NCBI GenBank assembly: GCA_902167985.1
Contig: CABHNZ010000013.1
Span: 115,911-179,910 of the forward strand
Length of the DNA stretch: 64,000 bases
Direction of reading: 5' to 3'
DNA from: Shinella sp. UYSO24
GTDB taxonomy: Bacteria > Pseudomonadota > Alphaproteobacteria > Rhizobiales > Rhizobiaceae
The first letter of the stretch is position 1; each line of letters begins with the position of its first letter. The translations under genes and the position numbers were made by a program. Positions 1-10,528 of this stretch are shown here, piece after piece. Under the pieces are notes generated by a model. It saw only the letters and a program-made list of their open reading frames with translations, was not told the DNA's origin and searched no databases.

Positions 1-1689
1 CACCGGCGCAGAAGCCCGCTGCCCCGGCAGAACAGCCCAAGCCGAAGCCGCAGCAATCCCAGTCTGCCGAACCGCAGCAGCAGCCGGCGGCGCGTCCTGC
101 GCAGGCTCCGGCCGAGGCCGCACCCAAGCCGCCGGCCAGTCGTCCGGCAGAGCCGGCAATGCCTGCTCAAAAGGCACCCACGCAGGCCGAACGTCCGCCG
201 CAGCAGCGGCCGGCTGAACAGCAGGCCGAGCCCGGCCAGCCGAAGCCGGAAGCAGCCCCGCAGACGGAACCGAAAACCACACCGAAGACCACGGCGCGTT
301 CCCGGAAGCAATGGCATTGGCGGCGCGAGCAAGCGTCGCGCGCATTCCGGCGGCCTCAAGCCATGAGTCGACGACGTTGGCGAGCCGCGACAGACGATCG
401 GTTCGGCCAAAGATGTCGCGATCGATGGCGGTCTGGTTCAATGCGAGATCAAAACTTTCCGTCAGCCGTCGGCGAGACCCGTCGGGCAGTTCAACCGCAA
501 GATCCGCCGGCAGTCGATGCGCCGCCGGAAACTCTCGGGTGCCGCGCTTGTCCTGGACCATTGCTCGCGCTGATACGATGGTCGCGCTGTCAGGCAGGAG
601 GCCGAGGTCTCGGGCGGCTTCAACCAGTTTCAGCGCCATGTAGCTCTGTGATAGTCGACCGACCGCATGAGCTTCGATATTACCAATCGGCCGACGCTCG
701 GCGTCACGCAGCGCGTTGTCATACAGCTCGACGAAAAGGCCGAGCGCATCGGGACGGTTTTGAAAGATGGATCGCCCTCGCTTTTGCCCAGTGTCGCCGT
801 CAGTATCGCGGCGCTGGGCGAGAAGATGCTGCACGTCCTCGACGGCGCGCGCCCTGACGGCAGCGATGCGATCGTCAGGCGCCCGCCGTTCCTCCATACG
901 CGCGAGCACGTGGTTCCAGTCGTCAGCGAACCGTTGCAACTCGCCGGTCATCATCGGCCGCGATTGCTCGCGTTCGAGGACCAGCCTTGCATGGGGTGGC
1001 TGCGACCATGCGCCGCCACGTTGCTCGTTGTCGTAAAGGATCGTCCCACCGCGCGTCCTGAGCTGAACGCGATCGACCAGCTTTTCACTCTCAAGCTTCT
1101 CGAGACTGACGCGCAGCCCGGTGACTGCGGCATCATGAACATGCTGCGGTGGAATGCGCGCCGCATCGCCTGCGCGCAGCATCTCCTCAAAGCGATAATG
1201 GTTCCCCTGCCAGCTGAGCCGTGGATTGACGGCGACGGCCCGGGCCTCGACGTCATAGCCGGCGGCGCGAGCAATGCCGACAACTCGGGCGACATTCTCC
1301 GGCGTGCGCATCGTCGTTTCGAATACGATGTTGACGTTGCGCTCCGTGGCGGCGGCCAGGAGCTTTTCCGTCCAACGGCCGGCGTCAGCTTGGGTGAACT
1401 GCGACGCCCTTTCCGGATCCTGTCTCTGGAACGCCAGAAAGTTGGGATGATAGGAGCGAAGATCGTCGCCAACGATGCGGATTGTCGGCCCGGATCGAGA
1501 GAGCTCGGCGTGGCTGGCAATCAGGACCGCGGTTTTTCCAGCGCCCGGCTGACCGCCGAGCAGGATAAGGCGGGGTCGCCCTGCCCGGCCGATACCGTCC
1601 GGCAGATAGTCGGGCAAAATGTCTGTACGGAAAATGCTCTCGTTTCTATCCAGCGAGAGAGGGCCGGATGCCTGATCCTCCGTCATCAT
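1..1689 (-). CDS. Zeta-toxin family P-loop kinase, C-terminus beyond window
   Basis: The reading frame is open from the ATG at 1689 to the left edge (563 codons seen), so the gene is partial. Residues 45-53 are GGQPGAGKT (Walker A), 74-82 GDDLRSYHP and 123-128 FETTMR, the layout of zeta/PezT toxins, which phosphorylate UDP-activated amino sugars in cell-wall synthesis. The ATG overlaps the stop of the small upstream gene as TGATG, so the two are translationally coupled. From about residue 464 (positions 1-300) the frame becomes Ala/Pro/Val-rich. The opposite strand there reads as a Pro/Ala/Gln/Lys-rich frame with higher GC3, so the true end is unclear. Such genes commonly follow traA on rhizobial plasmids; a role in plasmid stability is inference. 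Confidence 0.85.
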   Translation of the reverse strand, partial: MMTEDQASGPLSLDRNESIFRTDILPDYLPDGIGRAGRPRLILLGGQPGAGKTAVLIASHAELSRSGPTIRIVGDDLRSYHPNFLAFQRQDPERASQFTQADAGRWTEKLLAAATERNVNIVFETTMRTPENVARVVGIARAAGYDVEARAVAVNPRLSWQGNHYRFEEMLRAGDAARIPPQHVHDAAVTGLRVSLEKLESEKLVDRVQLRTRGGTILYDNEQRGGAWSQPPHARLVLEREQSRPMMTGELQRFADDWNHVLARMEERRAPDDRIAAVRARAVEDVQHLLAQRRDTDGDTGQKRGRSIFQNRPDALGLFVELYDNALRDAERRPIGNIEAHAVGRLSQSYMALKLVEAARDLGLLPDSATIVSARAMVQDKRGTREFPAAHRLPADLAVELPDGSRRRLTESFDLALNQTAIDRDIFGRTDRLSRLANVVDSWLEAAGMRATLARAANAIASGNAPWSSVWFSVPSAGLLPASAGRARPAVQPAAAAADVRPAWVPFEQALPALPDDWPAAWVRPRPEPAQDAPPAAAAVRQTGIAAASAWAVLPGQRASAPV

Positions 1690-1958
1690 CAGAACTCCGC
1701 CCAGAACCGGGCTTCGTCCTTCACACGCGGTCCCCAAAGCGCGATCAGGTTTTCGACCGTTTCGCGATCAGCAATAGCAACGCTGTTCTGAACGGCGATG
1801 AGTTCGCGGCGGCGAAGCCGCAGCGCTTCCGCCGCCTCGGGATCCGTCCCCTCGAGCTCGTAGACGCGGGCCGTCACGATGGCGCGCGCCTGGTTGAGAA
1901 TCTCGATGGCGATCTCGGTGCGGATGATCGCGTCGTAAGAAATTTCCTGTTCAGCCAT
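1689..1958 (-). CDS. Small antitoxin-like protein coupled to zeta toxin
   Basis: This encodes 89 residues, starting MAEQEISYDAII. I chose this ATG over the in-frame one at 1997 because GAAAGGCGG lies just upstream. The protein is mostly helical and charged, with no known motif. Its stop overlaps the zeta-like start by one base, the usual toxin-antitoxin arrangement, and it lies 43 bases after traA on the same strand. By position it fits the epsilon-type antitoxin of an epsilon/zeta pair, but I see no sequence signature that proves this. It may be co-transcribed with traA. Confidence 0.65.
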   Translation of the reverse strand: MAEQEISYDAIIRTEIAIEILNQARAIVTARVYELEGTDPEAAEALRLRRRELIAVQNSVAIADRETVENLIALWGPRVKDEARFWAEF

Positions 1959-2001
1959 TTTTGCCGCCTTTCGGTTTGTCCAAAGCCTAATGTTCAAATG
2001 T

Positions 2002-5000
2002 TCATCGGATCACGCCTCTGGCGCGATCAAGGGCCCGCCGCTGTCGCTCCGCCACAACTTCCTGACTTGACTGCATTCGGACAGTCTGTTGCAGGACTCT
2101 CAGCCGCTCCTGCATGACCTCGAAGGCACGGCGCTGCGTCGGCGCCACGCGATTGATGACGTCCTTCTCACCCCGCAGGATGGCATTGCGACCAAAGCGC
2201 TCGTCGAGCGCCCCGCTGACCGCGGCGAACTCCCGACGAATGGCGGGATCGAGCGACCCAGCGGCGACTTCGAGCTTGGTATCCTTTTTCTTCATCGCCG
2301 CCGAGAGTTCTCGCAACGCCTCCTCTGCCAAAACCGACAGACCCGGAATGGCGACTCTCATGCGCCGACGCTCCTCGCTAATCACCTTCATCTCGGTGTC
2401 GAGAGCCGTGGCATAGGAGGCACCCAGCGACCGGACGCGGCTTGCGGCCTCCGCGACGGCCTGAAGCGCGTCCTTTCGCTCCCGGCCCACCGCCAGCAAT
2501 CTGTCCATGATGCGATCGGAGCCGCGCAAGGCACCATAGGCTGCGGGATCGTTGGCGACGGCCGCTGCGATCCGATCGCCCGCGAAGCCTTTCACGATCA
2601 GGGCCTCGACCTTATCGACGGCGCCGGCGGGGTCGCGCCAAAGACGCGCTGCCGTTTCGACAAGGGCCGCCCGATCATGACCGTAGTGGGCGTCGGCACG
2701 CGCCCGCTCACGCGCCTCGTCCTCGATAGACGTTTTGAACTCCGTCACGCCGGAAAGCATCGGCAACACAGGCATTGTCTCCTTCCCTGGCTCGACGCTG
2801 GCGCCCGCCACGACCTTCGAGCGATCCTTCCTCTCGGCAAGATGCTGTTCCTCGACAAAGCGGCGCACGACTGAAAACAGACGAGCCAGCTTTTCGCGTC
2901 GATCCGGCGTCAGATCCTCCGGCATACGGTCGACCATGTTTCGCTCTGCAATCGCGTCAGCCTTGTCGGTGAAGGCGGACCAGCCGAAGCGCGCCGTCAA
3001 CGCCTCGTTGACGAACTTGACCTCCTGAACCATCGAACGATCCTCGATCGCGTAGCCAAAGGCTGTCTTGTAAGCGTCCTGCCCGCCGCGTTCGCGAACC
3101 GCTTCGATTTCGACGAGGCGTGCCATCGCCTGTTTCGAGAGCGCGGGAACTGACAAGGACATATGCGCGCGGCGCTGTTCCTCACGGATGCCAAAGCGTT
3201 CGGCCTGGCGGCGGAATTCGGTCGCATGGGCACGTGCCAGCGGAAGAAGTTCCGAGAGCGACGACATCGCGGCATCGCGCTCGGAGCGTGCCGCGCGGCC
3301 CTCGACCAGAAGCTCCGATCCACGCAAGCGACCGAGACGCTGCGGCTTTGTCGCAAGATCATCGGCGAGCTTGCGCGGCTCAATCCGCGCATCGGAGCCA
3401 AGCACATTCAGCCTGGCCAGCGCGCCATCGGGATCGCGATAGATCTTTTGCAGAACCGGATGAAGGATCGCATCCCGCTCCTTCCAGCGCTCAGAAGCAA
3501 GCTGCGCGCGGCGGGCCTCCTCCTCGACACTTCGAGAGAACAATATCGTCGGCGCAATCAGATACTTTCGGTTCGCCGGGACTCGCGCCGAAAGGGTCTC
3601 GGCGCGATCCTCACTGTAGGACACGCGCCTTTCTCGCTCGATCGCAAAGCCGAGCGCGACGCTCGCCCGCTCCCAAAGCTTCGTCACCTGCTCACGCTTC
3701 TCCGCAAGCCATGCCAGCCGCCGCGAAACGCCCTCCTCCATTCCGGCCAGGATCCCGGCAACCAATTCGATACCACGACGCCGGGCAAAATCGCGGGCGT
3801 GCGCCTGGTAGCCGGCCTCGCTCTCGAAATCGAGCGTCGTCGTTTTCGCGCCGCTCCGTCCGAGACGCTCGACCAGCTGCTTGAACAGTTCCGGCCGATG
3901 GCTCTCGCGCTCGATGCGTCCCAGCCGCGCGTCGGCCGTTTCGACCTGCTTTGCCGTCCAGACATTGCGTTCGACCTGACGCTCCTCGAAACGCTTATTC
4001 CCCGTGGTCTCGTCGACGACAGGCACGGTGACCGTGACCCGTTCGACGCCGTCCTTGCGTAGCGTCACCGTATCACCATCCGAGACGCGTCCCTCTTCCA
4101 GCGCCTTCGGCAGACTCACGCCCCAGAGACGATGGACTGCTCCGTCATCCGTCTTTATGTCAGCATAGGGGCTTTCGTCGGCATCCTCATCGTGGGGCCG
4201 GAACTTTGCCATCCCGGTCTCGACCAGCTCGCCGGTGACGCCGACCGCATGATCGACGCGGGACTTTCCTCCCCATTCCGGCTTCGGCTGAAAATCCTCG
4301 CGAGCCGCATAGAGATCGGCCCGATCCCGATGCCGGGTCATCGACACATAGGTCAGATGCTGGTCCATCATGCCGGTGGCGAGCACGAAGGTCCGATCGA
4401 CGGTGGCACCCTGAGCCTTATGGATCGTGGCGGCATAGCCGTGGTCGATATTGCGATAGCTGTGTTCGCTAATGATGACGTCGCGGCCATTGTCGAGACG
4501 CACCGACAGCAAAGGATCGCCGCGTTTGTCGCCGGTGGAACCGACCGTGCCGAGCATGCCGTTCTTCACATATTGTGGTCCAAGCTTGCGCGCCTGCGGT
4601 TCAACGAAGCGGGCATTTTCGAGGAAAATGATGCGATCGCCGGCGGCGAACTCTCGCGCGCCGCGCTCCGTCTGGAAGGCCCGTGCGGCCGTCAGTGCGC
4701 CGTCATCTATCATTACCTTGCGCAGCGCCTCGTTGAGCCGCTTCACGTCGTCATTGGTGTGGGCGAGAACGAGAAGTTCGTCACCGCGCAAACGGGGCGG
4801 TTGCCCGCTGTCGGCAGTGTTCCGGATGAGGTCGCGGCGTGCATCGGTCCAGTCGGCGACAATGCGCTCGACGACGTCTGCCCGGCTCTCCGCGGCAAAA
4901 TCCGACCCTCACGTGCGTAGACATCCAGCGCCTCTTCGACCTTGCCACGAGCGAATAGACGTGAGGCTTCACGTGCCCACTCTTCCCGCTGCCGACGCAC

Positions 5001-6620
5001 ATCGGCCAATTCGGCAGAACCGATCCGCTCGGATATGGCCCGGAAAGCAGCACCCGCCTGGATCGGCTGAAGCTGCATCGCGTCTCCGACCAGAACCACC
5101 TTCGCGCCCGCATCCTCTGCTGTCTTAAGCACGCGCGCCATCTGTCGTGACGAGACCATTCCGGCCTCATCGATAACAAAGACGTCACCGCGATCGAGAA
5201 GGTCACGTCCATTCGCCCAGGCAAGCTCCCATGAGGCAAGTGTACGTGACCTGATGCCGGAACTGTCCTCCAGACCTTCGGCAGCTTTGCCGGCAAGCGT
5301 CGCACCGAAGACCCGATGGTTTTCGCTTTCCCAGGCGACCCGCGCGGCGGCGAGCAGCGTTGACTTACCCGCTCCGGCCAGACCGACAACGGCCGCGATG
5401 GCATTGTCCCCAGTAACATGACGGACGGCCTCCACCTGTTCACGATCGAGCGTGAACGACTTTTCCGGGTCAGCCGTTTCCACAGAACGAACCGCCGCCG
5501 TGATCTTGCCCTCGCCGATCCCGAAGCCTTTGCGCTGCGACAGAACCTCCGCCGATTGCGCCATGTCGTATTCGAGCCGCAGGAAATCGCGGGTGGTGAA
5601 GACCGCAGGCTCGCTAACCTTGCCAGTCTGCCGGTCAACCTGTTGTGGTTTCAGAAGCACGAGATCGTCGGAGGCCATCAACCGCGCGCGAATGTTTGCG
5701 AAATCTGTCGGATCGTCGACATAACGATGCAGCGCCTTGGCAATGTCCTTCTCATCGAAGGTCGAGCGCTCGTTAGCGAGTTGCTTCAGGAGGAGCGCCG
5801 GATCGGCCAGCAACCGGTCGGCCATCTCCTGCCGACGGGCGAGGTCGGCCGGCGCGAAATACATCTCGACGCCCTTGCGGGCGAGTGCTGCCTTCTCCGG
5901 CCCAAGATGCTTTTGCGCGATCCCGTCCAGACCCTGCTCGGCATAGGAGCGGCCGTCGAGACGAATATGATGTCCGGCAAGCGCCAGATGCCGGTTGGCC
6001 GTATCCGCCCAGGCGATCTTCCATGCCTTCATGGTCTCCTTGTCGCCAGCCCAGAGCTTGTAGACGATCTTGCCGTTCGGTCGATCCGGCGTGATGACGC
6101 GCAACGGTTCGCCGTCGGCGCCAAGCACCGCCACCTTCTTCTGCCCGAACCCGTCCTCCGTCAGCGGCCGAAGCGTCGTCATCAGGTGGATGTGTGGATT
6201 GCCGTCCTTGTCGTGATAAACCCAGTCTGCGATCATGCCCTTGGAGGTCAGATTGTCCCGCACGAATTCGCGCACCAAGGCGATGTTCTCGGCGCGCGTC
6301 AGCTCCTCAGGAAGGGCGATAATCAGTTCGCGAGCAAGCTGCGCGTCCGCACGCGTTTCGAAGGCATCGACGGCATTCCAGAGCGCCTCGCTCGCCGCCG
6401 CGACCCTCTTCCCATCGACGGCGGTCCGCAGCCAGGTCGGAATCTGATCCGGCAACGCCAGCTCCTCATGCTTCAGTTCGGCGGCCCCACCGCGATAGCT
6501 GAAGGATGTACCAGCCTGTTCGTCCATCATCCGGGCGCGGTGACGATAGGCGGCGGCGGAAACGATACTGCGTCCCGCTCCCCTGCTGATCACCTGCGCT
6601 CTGACGAACATGATCGCCAC
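2002..6620 (-). CDS. traA: Ti-type conjugative relaxase-helicase TraA (one-base frameshift)
   Basis: TraA nicks oriT, stays bound to the 5' end and unwinds the transferred strand. Start is GTG 6620 (VAIMFVRAQ) with GGGAG seven bases upstream. The MobA/MobL relaxase domain carries the N-terminal AAYRHR region (Tyr about 25) and the metal-binding histidines in HDKDGNPHIH (136-145). The helicase follows: GLAGAGKST (413-421), VFVIDEAGMV, LVGDAMQLQP and, downstream, ATIHKAQGAT and YVSMTRHR. A long charged helical C-terminus ends at 2002. The frame breaks at 4897-4900, where adding one A to the AAAA run joins both halves as 1,539 residues, the normal size for rhizobial TraA. I treat the break as a sequence error. 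It diverges from traC across the oriT. Confidence 0.95.
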
Positions 6621-6643
6621 TGACGTCTCCCGATCTTCCAAGC

Positions 6644-6674
6644 ACGTCGCGCTAGCGACGTATATTGCGCCCTC
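6644..6674 (+). other. oriT: Origin of transfer (oriT): inverted repeat and nic site
   Basis: The traA-traC intergenic region holds the inverted repeat ACGTCGC-GCTA-GCGACGT (6644-6661), then eight bases, then GCG/CCCTC with the predicted nick between 6669 and 6670. The RSF1010/IncQ and Ti-plasmid oriTs have this layout (inverted repeat, AT-rich spacer, TGCG/CCCT). The location between divergent traA and traC matches Ti plasmids. By homology TraA would attach to the 5' C at 6670, so the plus strand would be transferred first through traC, traD and traG. Confidence 0.85.
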
Positions 6675-6772
6675 AAATCGATCGGACCGCAGGGCCGATG
6701 CCGCTCTTCCGGAAGACGGCCCAAGCCGGAATTCCGGCATCGACGTTTGGGGACTTGTGTATAGTGGCATTT

Positions 6773-6801
6773 TTGACTACCTTTTTCTAGTCAGTTAAGT
6801 G
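6773..6801 (+). promoter_or_regulatory. Possible traCDG promoter
   Basis: TTGACT (6773-6778) is followed after 17 bases by TAAGTG (6796-6801), 40 bases before traC. The -35 match is good and the -10 match poor, so this is a weak call. Confidence 0.3.
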
Positions 6802-6841
6802 CTGATCTGTGTTTTTCTAGAACGCGAGAGGGATACCAGTG

Positions 6842-7129
6842 ATGGCGACCAAACCGGCAATTCTGGATATTGATGCTCAAATTGAGAAGCTGCGTGAACG
6901 TAAGAAAACTTTAATAGTCAAATCCGCTGATCGCTTCGCACGTGCTGCGACGAAGTCGGGGTTAGCGGAAATGGAGATCAGCGATGAGGACGTCGATGGC
7001 ATCTTCGAAGAGCTCGCAGCGCGATTTCGCAAAGGCGAGAAGAAAGGATCTGGTGGCGCATCTGCTGCGCCGCGTGGACAGGCAAATGCTGGCGCTGGAG
7101 CGGCGACGGAGGTTTCTCATGACAGCTGA
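6842..7129 (+). CDS. traC: Conjugal transfer protein TraC
   Basis: This is a 95-residue, lysine- and glutamate-rich protein starting MATKPAILDIDAQIEKL; an in-frame GTG lies three bases upstream. GAGAGGG precedes both. Size, charge, helical N-terminus and the position between oriT and traD/traG match TraC of Ti and rhizobial plasmids, an accessory factor thought to act with TraA at oriT. Its last 11 bases overlap traD, so traC-traD-traG form one tightly packed operon. There is no frameshift. Confidence 0.85.
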   Translation: MATKPAILDIDAQIEKLRERKKTLIVKSADRFARAATKSGLAEMEISDEDVDGIFEELAARFRKGEKKGSGGASAAPRGQANAGAGAATEVSHDS

Positions 7130-7352
7130 CCGGAAAAACGATGCCCGTGAGAAATTCCTGCTTGGCGGCATCGTCGTGCGATCGGGACTGTCGAAGGTAG
7201 ACCGCGCCTTCTTGCTCGGCGGTCTGCTGGAGCTTGCGAGGATTGCACCGAGCTCACTGGAGCATCGGCGGCTCCGGGGGATCGGAGAAGAGGCCTTCAA
7301 AGTCCAGATGCTGGATGGGGGCACGCCGCCCATGGTCGAGGCGGCAGAATGA
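7119..7352 (+). CDS. traD: Conjugal transfer protein TraD (small)
   Basis: From ATG 7119 this encodes 77 residues beginning MTADRKNDAREKFLLGG. The pattern RK-D-REK-LGG-V followed by a hydrophobic helix is typical of the short TraD of Ti-type plasmids, which is unrelated to the F-plasmid coupling protein of that name. The frame is open further upstream, and a GTG near 7053 with AAAGGA in front would give about 22 more residues, so the start is uncertain. The stop overlaps the traG ATG (ATGA). It is an accessory transfer protein of unknown biochemistry. Confidence 0.8.
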   Translation: MTADRKNDAREKFLLGGIVVRSGLSKVDRAFLLGGLLELARIAPSSLEHRRLRGIGEEAFKVQMLDGGTPPMVEAAE

Positions 7353-9262
7353 CAAGCAGGGCAAAACCCCACCTGAGCCTGTTGCTCATACTCGTGCCGA
7401 TCACAGTCACAGCGTTTGCCACCTATGTCGTTGGCTGGCGTTGGCCGGAACTTGCAGCGGGCATGACCGGAAAAACACAATACTGGTTTCTTCGGGCATC
7501 TCCCGTGCCGGTTCTTTTGTTCGCACCACTGGCAGGGCTTCTGACCGTCTGGGCTTTGCCATTGCATCGGCGAAAACCGATCGCGATGGCAACGCTCATC
7601 TGCTTCCTTTCCGTTGCTGGCTTTTATGGGTTGCGGGAATTCGGACGGCTTTCGCCTTCGGTGGAGAGTGGCGCGGTGACGTGGAGCCAGGCGCTATCGT
7701 TCATTGATATGGTAGCAGTCGTCGCGGCCGTCGTCGGCTTCATGGCGACGGCGGCATGCGCACGCATTTCGACCGTCGTGTCCGAACCGGTCAAACGCGC
7801 AAAGCGCGGCACCTTCGGAGATGCGGACTGGCTATCGATGTCCGCGGCGGGACGGCTGTTCCCCGAGGACGGCGAAATTGTCATCGGCGAGCGCTACCGT
7901 GTCGACAGAGAAATCATCCATGAGCTACCCTTCGATCCGAACGATCCGGCGACCTGGGGACAGGGCGGCAAGGCGCCGCTGCTCACCTACAGCCAAGACT
8001 TCGATTCCACCCATATGCTATTTTTTGCAGGGTCCGGTGGGTACAAAACCACCAGTAACGTCATCCCGACGGCGCTTCGATATTCCGGCCCCCTGATCTG
8101 CCTCGACCCGTCTACGGAGGTTGCCCCGATGGTCGTCGAGCATCGGCGGGAGAAATTAGGACGTCGGGTGATGGTGCTCGATCCGACAAACCCGATCATG
8201 GGCTTCAACGTGCTTGAAGGCATTGAGACCTCGAAGCAGAAAGAACAGGACATCGTCGGAATCGCCCACATGCTGTTGTCGGAAAGCGTCCGCTTTGAAT
8301 CGTCGACCGGGTCCTACTTCCAATCGCAGGCGCACAATCTTCTTACCGGCCTTCTGGCGCATGTAATGCTCTCGCCCGAATATGCAGGACGACGAAACCT
8401 GCGCAGTCTTCGTCAGATCGTCTCCGAGCCGGAGACCTCGGTGCTCGCGATGCTCCGCGACGTTCAGCAGAATTCGGCATCGAAGTTCATCAGCGAAACG
8501 CTCGGCGTGTTCGTCAACATGACCGAGCAGACATTCTCGGGCGTCTATTCGACCGCGTCGAAGGATACGCAGTGGCTGTCGCTCGACAATTATGCGGCCC
8601 TCGTGTGTGGCAATACGTTCAAGCCCAGCGATCTCATCGGCGGCAAAATAGACGTGTTTCTCAATATCCCTGCATCGATCCTGCGTTCCTATCCTGGGAT
8701 CGGCCGTGTCATCATTGGCTCGCTAATCAACGCCATGATCGAGGCTGACGGCGCGTTTCAGCGCCGGGCACTGTTCATGTTGGATGAGGTCGACCTTCTC
8801 GGCTACATGCGCGTTCTCGAAGAGGCGCGCGACCGCGGTCGCAAGTATGGCGTCAGCATGATGCTTCTCTACCAGTCCGTCGGCCAGCTTGAACGGCACT
8901 TTGGAAGAGACGGCGCGGTCTCCTGGATCGACGGTTGCGCGTTCGCGAGCTACGCCGCGATCAAAGCGTTGGAGACGGCGCGCAACGTCTCGGCTCAATG
9001 CGGGGAGATGACCGTCGAGGTAAAAGGTAGTTCCCGCAACATTGGATGGGACACGAAGAATAGCGCATCGCGTAAATCGGAGAGCGTCAATTTCCAGCGC
9101 CGGCCGCTCATCATGCCCCACGAGATCACCCAGTCGATGAGAAAGGATGAGCAGATCATCGTCGTACAGGGACATAGCCCAATCCGCTGCGGGCGAGCAA
9201 TTTACTTCAGGCGGAAGGACCTGAATGCACAGGCAAAGGTTAACCGCTTCGTCAAGCCGTGA
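7349..9262 (+). CDS. traG: Type IV coupling protein TraG (VirD4 family)
   Basis: TraG is the inner-membrane hexameric ATPase that links the TraA-DNA relaxosome to the type IV secretion channel. This copy is intact at 637 residues. There are membrane segments at about 10-30, 50-70, 78-95 and 118-138. Walker A is AGSGGYKTTS at about 227-236 and Walker B is ALFMLDEVD near 473-481. The C-terminus has the family ending with QGHSPIRCGRAIYF. It starts within the traD stop (ATGA). No mating-pair (trb/virB) genes are seen, so they must lie elsewhere or be supplied in trans. Confidence 0.95.
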   Translation: MTSRAKPHLSLLLILVPITVTAFATYVVGWRWPELAAGMTGKTQYWFLRASPVPVLLFAPLAGLLTVWALPLHRRKPIAMATLICFLSVAGFYGLREFGRLSPSVESGAVTWSQALSFIDMVAVVAAVVGFMATAACARISTVVSEPVKRAKRGTFGDADWLSMSAAGRLFPEDGEIVIGERYRVDREIIHELPFDPNDPATWGQGGKAPLLTYSQDFDSTHMLFFAGSGGYKTTSNVIPTALRYSGPLICLDPSTEVAPMVVEHRREKLGRRVMVLDPTNPIMGFNVLEGIETSKQKEQDIVGIAHMLLSESVRFESSTGSYFQSQAHNLLTGLLAHVMLSPEYAGRRNLRSLRQIVSEPETSVLAMLRDVQQNSASKFISETLGVFVNMTEQTFSGVYSTASKDTQWLSLDNYAALVCGNTFKPSDLIGGKIDVFLNIPASILRSYPGIGRVIIGSLINAMIEADGAFQRRALFMLDEVDLLGYMRVLEEARDRGRKYGVSMMLLYQSVGQLERHFGRDGAVSWIDGCAFASYAAIKALETARNVSAQCGEMTVEVKGSSRNIGWDTKNSASRKSESVNFQRRPLIMPHEITQSMRKDEQIIVVQGHSPIRCGRAIYFRRKDLNAQAKVNRFVKP

Positions 9263-9364
9263 GTTCAGCTGCTTGCGTTGCTGGGCCTTTTGATACGGCA
9301 CCGCGGTCGGCCACTGCATCGCCGTCGAGGTAGAAAGCGACTACAGTGGCTTGAAGCATGAAGC

Positions 9365-9761
9365 CTATCGCCAGTCGCGGCGACGGTAACGTTGGAACGG
9401 ATCGTCCTCGCCAGGGGGCGAGAACCATTCGACGAACTTCCAATAGCCCATAGCAAAGCCGATGAAGCCGACGCCCATCAGGAGGATCGTCCAGAAGGGC
9501 ATCCCGTTCGCCGTCTCAGGCTTTACGAATGCTGCAAAGGAGAGCGGCAGCATGATCACCCCGCCAACAACAAGCACATTGACGACCGGGCGGAACATGC
9601 AAAGCAGGAAGAATGCGAAATGCCAGGCGCAATAGAACACAGTCAGCACACTTCCCACGACAATGGCGGCTGCCACGCGCGCGAAAACCACGCAGTCGCA
9701 GAATAGGGTTGCGCCGATTGGCTTGTGAAAGAGGTCTGGCTCCAGGCTGGATTTCGCTCAT
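9365..9761 (-). CDS. Small inner-membrane protein (probable frameshift)
   Basis: The start at 9761 (MSEIQPGARPLSQAN) has a strong CGGAGGGCGAG ribosome site. After some 20 codons the membrane-protein frame continues one base off, which would be healed by removing one base from the GGG run at 9706-9708 (or adding two). The alternative is a GTG start at 9691 without a ribosome site. The joined product is about 131 residues with three hydrophobic segments and the soluble tail FSPPGEDDPFQRYRRRDWR. I do not recognise a family. It is convergent with traG. Confidence 0.6.
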
Positions 9762-10182
9762 CTCGCCCTCCGTTTGATCGACTGCGCGCACAGTCCGGGT
9801 GGCCGGCATTAGGATGTTGTCGATCAAACAGAGTCTAGATCTGGACAGAGATCAAAGCAAGAACGAGTTGTTGGAATGCCATCTTCCGCGCGCGCACTGG
9901 CGACGATCAAGCCGATCGCATCCAGCCATGATATCTTCTTGCGATAAGAAGCTAGCCGACCTCCGTATCCCGCGCCCGCGAAGGGATCGTCACCGTAGGC
10001 CGAGACGGCGAAGGCGGCTCGGGGAGCAACGGAACGGCGCGAGTAGAGCCCGGTCGCTTTGGCCGATTTGCCCAAATGCGCTCAAGCCCCACGGACATTT
10101 CATCAGGAAAATGAATCGATGCATGCCGATGGATTCAAAAGTGTCGTTGGACCGGGTTTCCTCGATCGGCGATTCTTGAGTT
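9762..10182. other. Intergenic stretch without recognisable gene
   Basis: This is about 420 bases between the divergent membrane-protein and WGR genes. A TTG-initiated 83-codon minus frame (9824-10075) has no ribosome site and no recognisable sequence, so I do not call it. Promoters for both neighbours should lie here, but I see no convincing -35/-10 pair. Confidence 0.5.
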
Positions 10183-10452
10183 ATGCTTGTTCACCCGTAT
10201 CAGCTCTACATCGAACGCACGGACCCGGCCAGGAACATGGCCCGCTATTATGCGCTCTCGATCGAACCGACGTTGTTCGGCACCCTCTGCCTGTCCCGTC
10301 GATGGGGCCGCATCGGTTCCAGCGGTCAGTCGATCGAGCATCACTTCGACGGCGAAATGGAGGCTGTCGCAATGTTTCTCGAACTCCTGCGCACCAAACG
10401 GGCGCGAGGGTACAAGACGGTACGTAGCTCACAGGATCATAGTCTCATTTGA
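10183..10452 (+). CDS. WGR-domain protein
   Basis: This is 89 residues, a single WGR domain: an N-terminal strand motif (YQLYIERTDPARNMARYYAL), the signature RRWGRIGSSGQ at about residues 39-49, then FDGEMEAVAMFLELLRTKRARGY. WGR domains occur in PARP-type proteins and are proposed to bind nucleic acid. Stand-alone copies of this size are common on rhizobial plasmids. No strong ribosome site precedes the ATG. Function is unknown; a DNA-associated role is inferred from the family. Confidence 0.85.
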   Translation: MLVHPYQLYIERTDPARNMARYYALSIEPTLFGTLCLSRRWGRIGSSGQSIEHHFDGEMEAVAMFLELLRTKRARGYKTVRSSQDHSLI

Positions 10453-10528
10453 TCTACGGCCAAGGTGCAGCTTGGGGGTTCTTCGCACCGCGGTGTGAAG
10501 AACCAGAGCGTTCGGTAGAGCGCCCCCC

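Noticed and set aside
667..1791. 374-codon plus-strand frame
   Set aside because: It is antisense to the zeta-like gene, which has Walker A and family motifs. The plus frame has no recognisable sequence.
5418..6623. 401-codon plus-strand frame
   Set aside because: It lies fully within traA on the other strand, where relaxase and helicase motifs are unmistakable.
9824..10075. 83-codon minus-strand frame
   Set aside because: It starts with TTG, has no ribosome site and no family resemblance.
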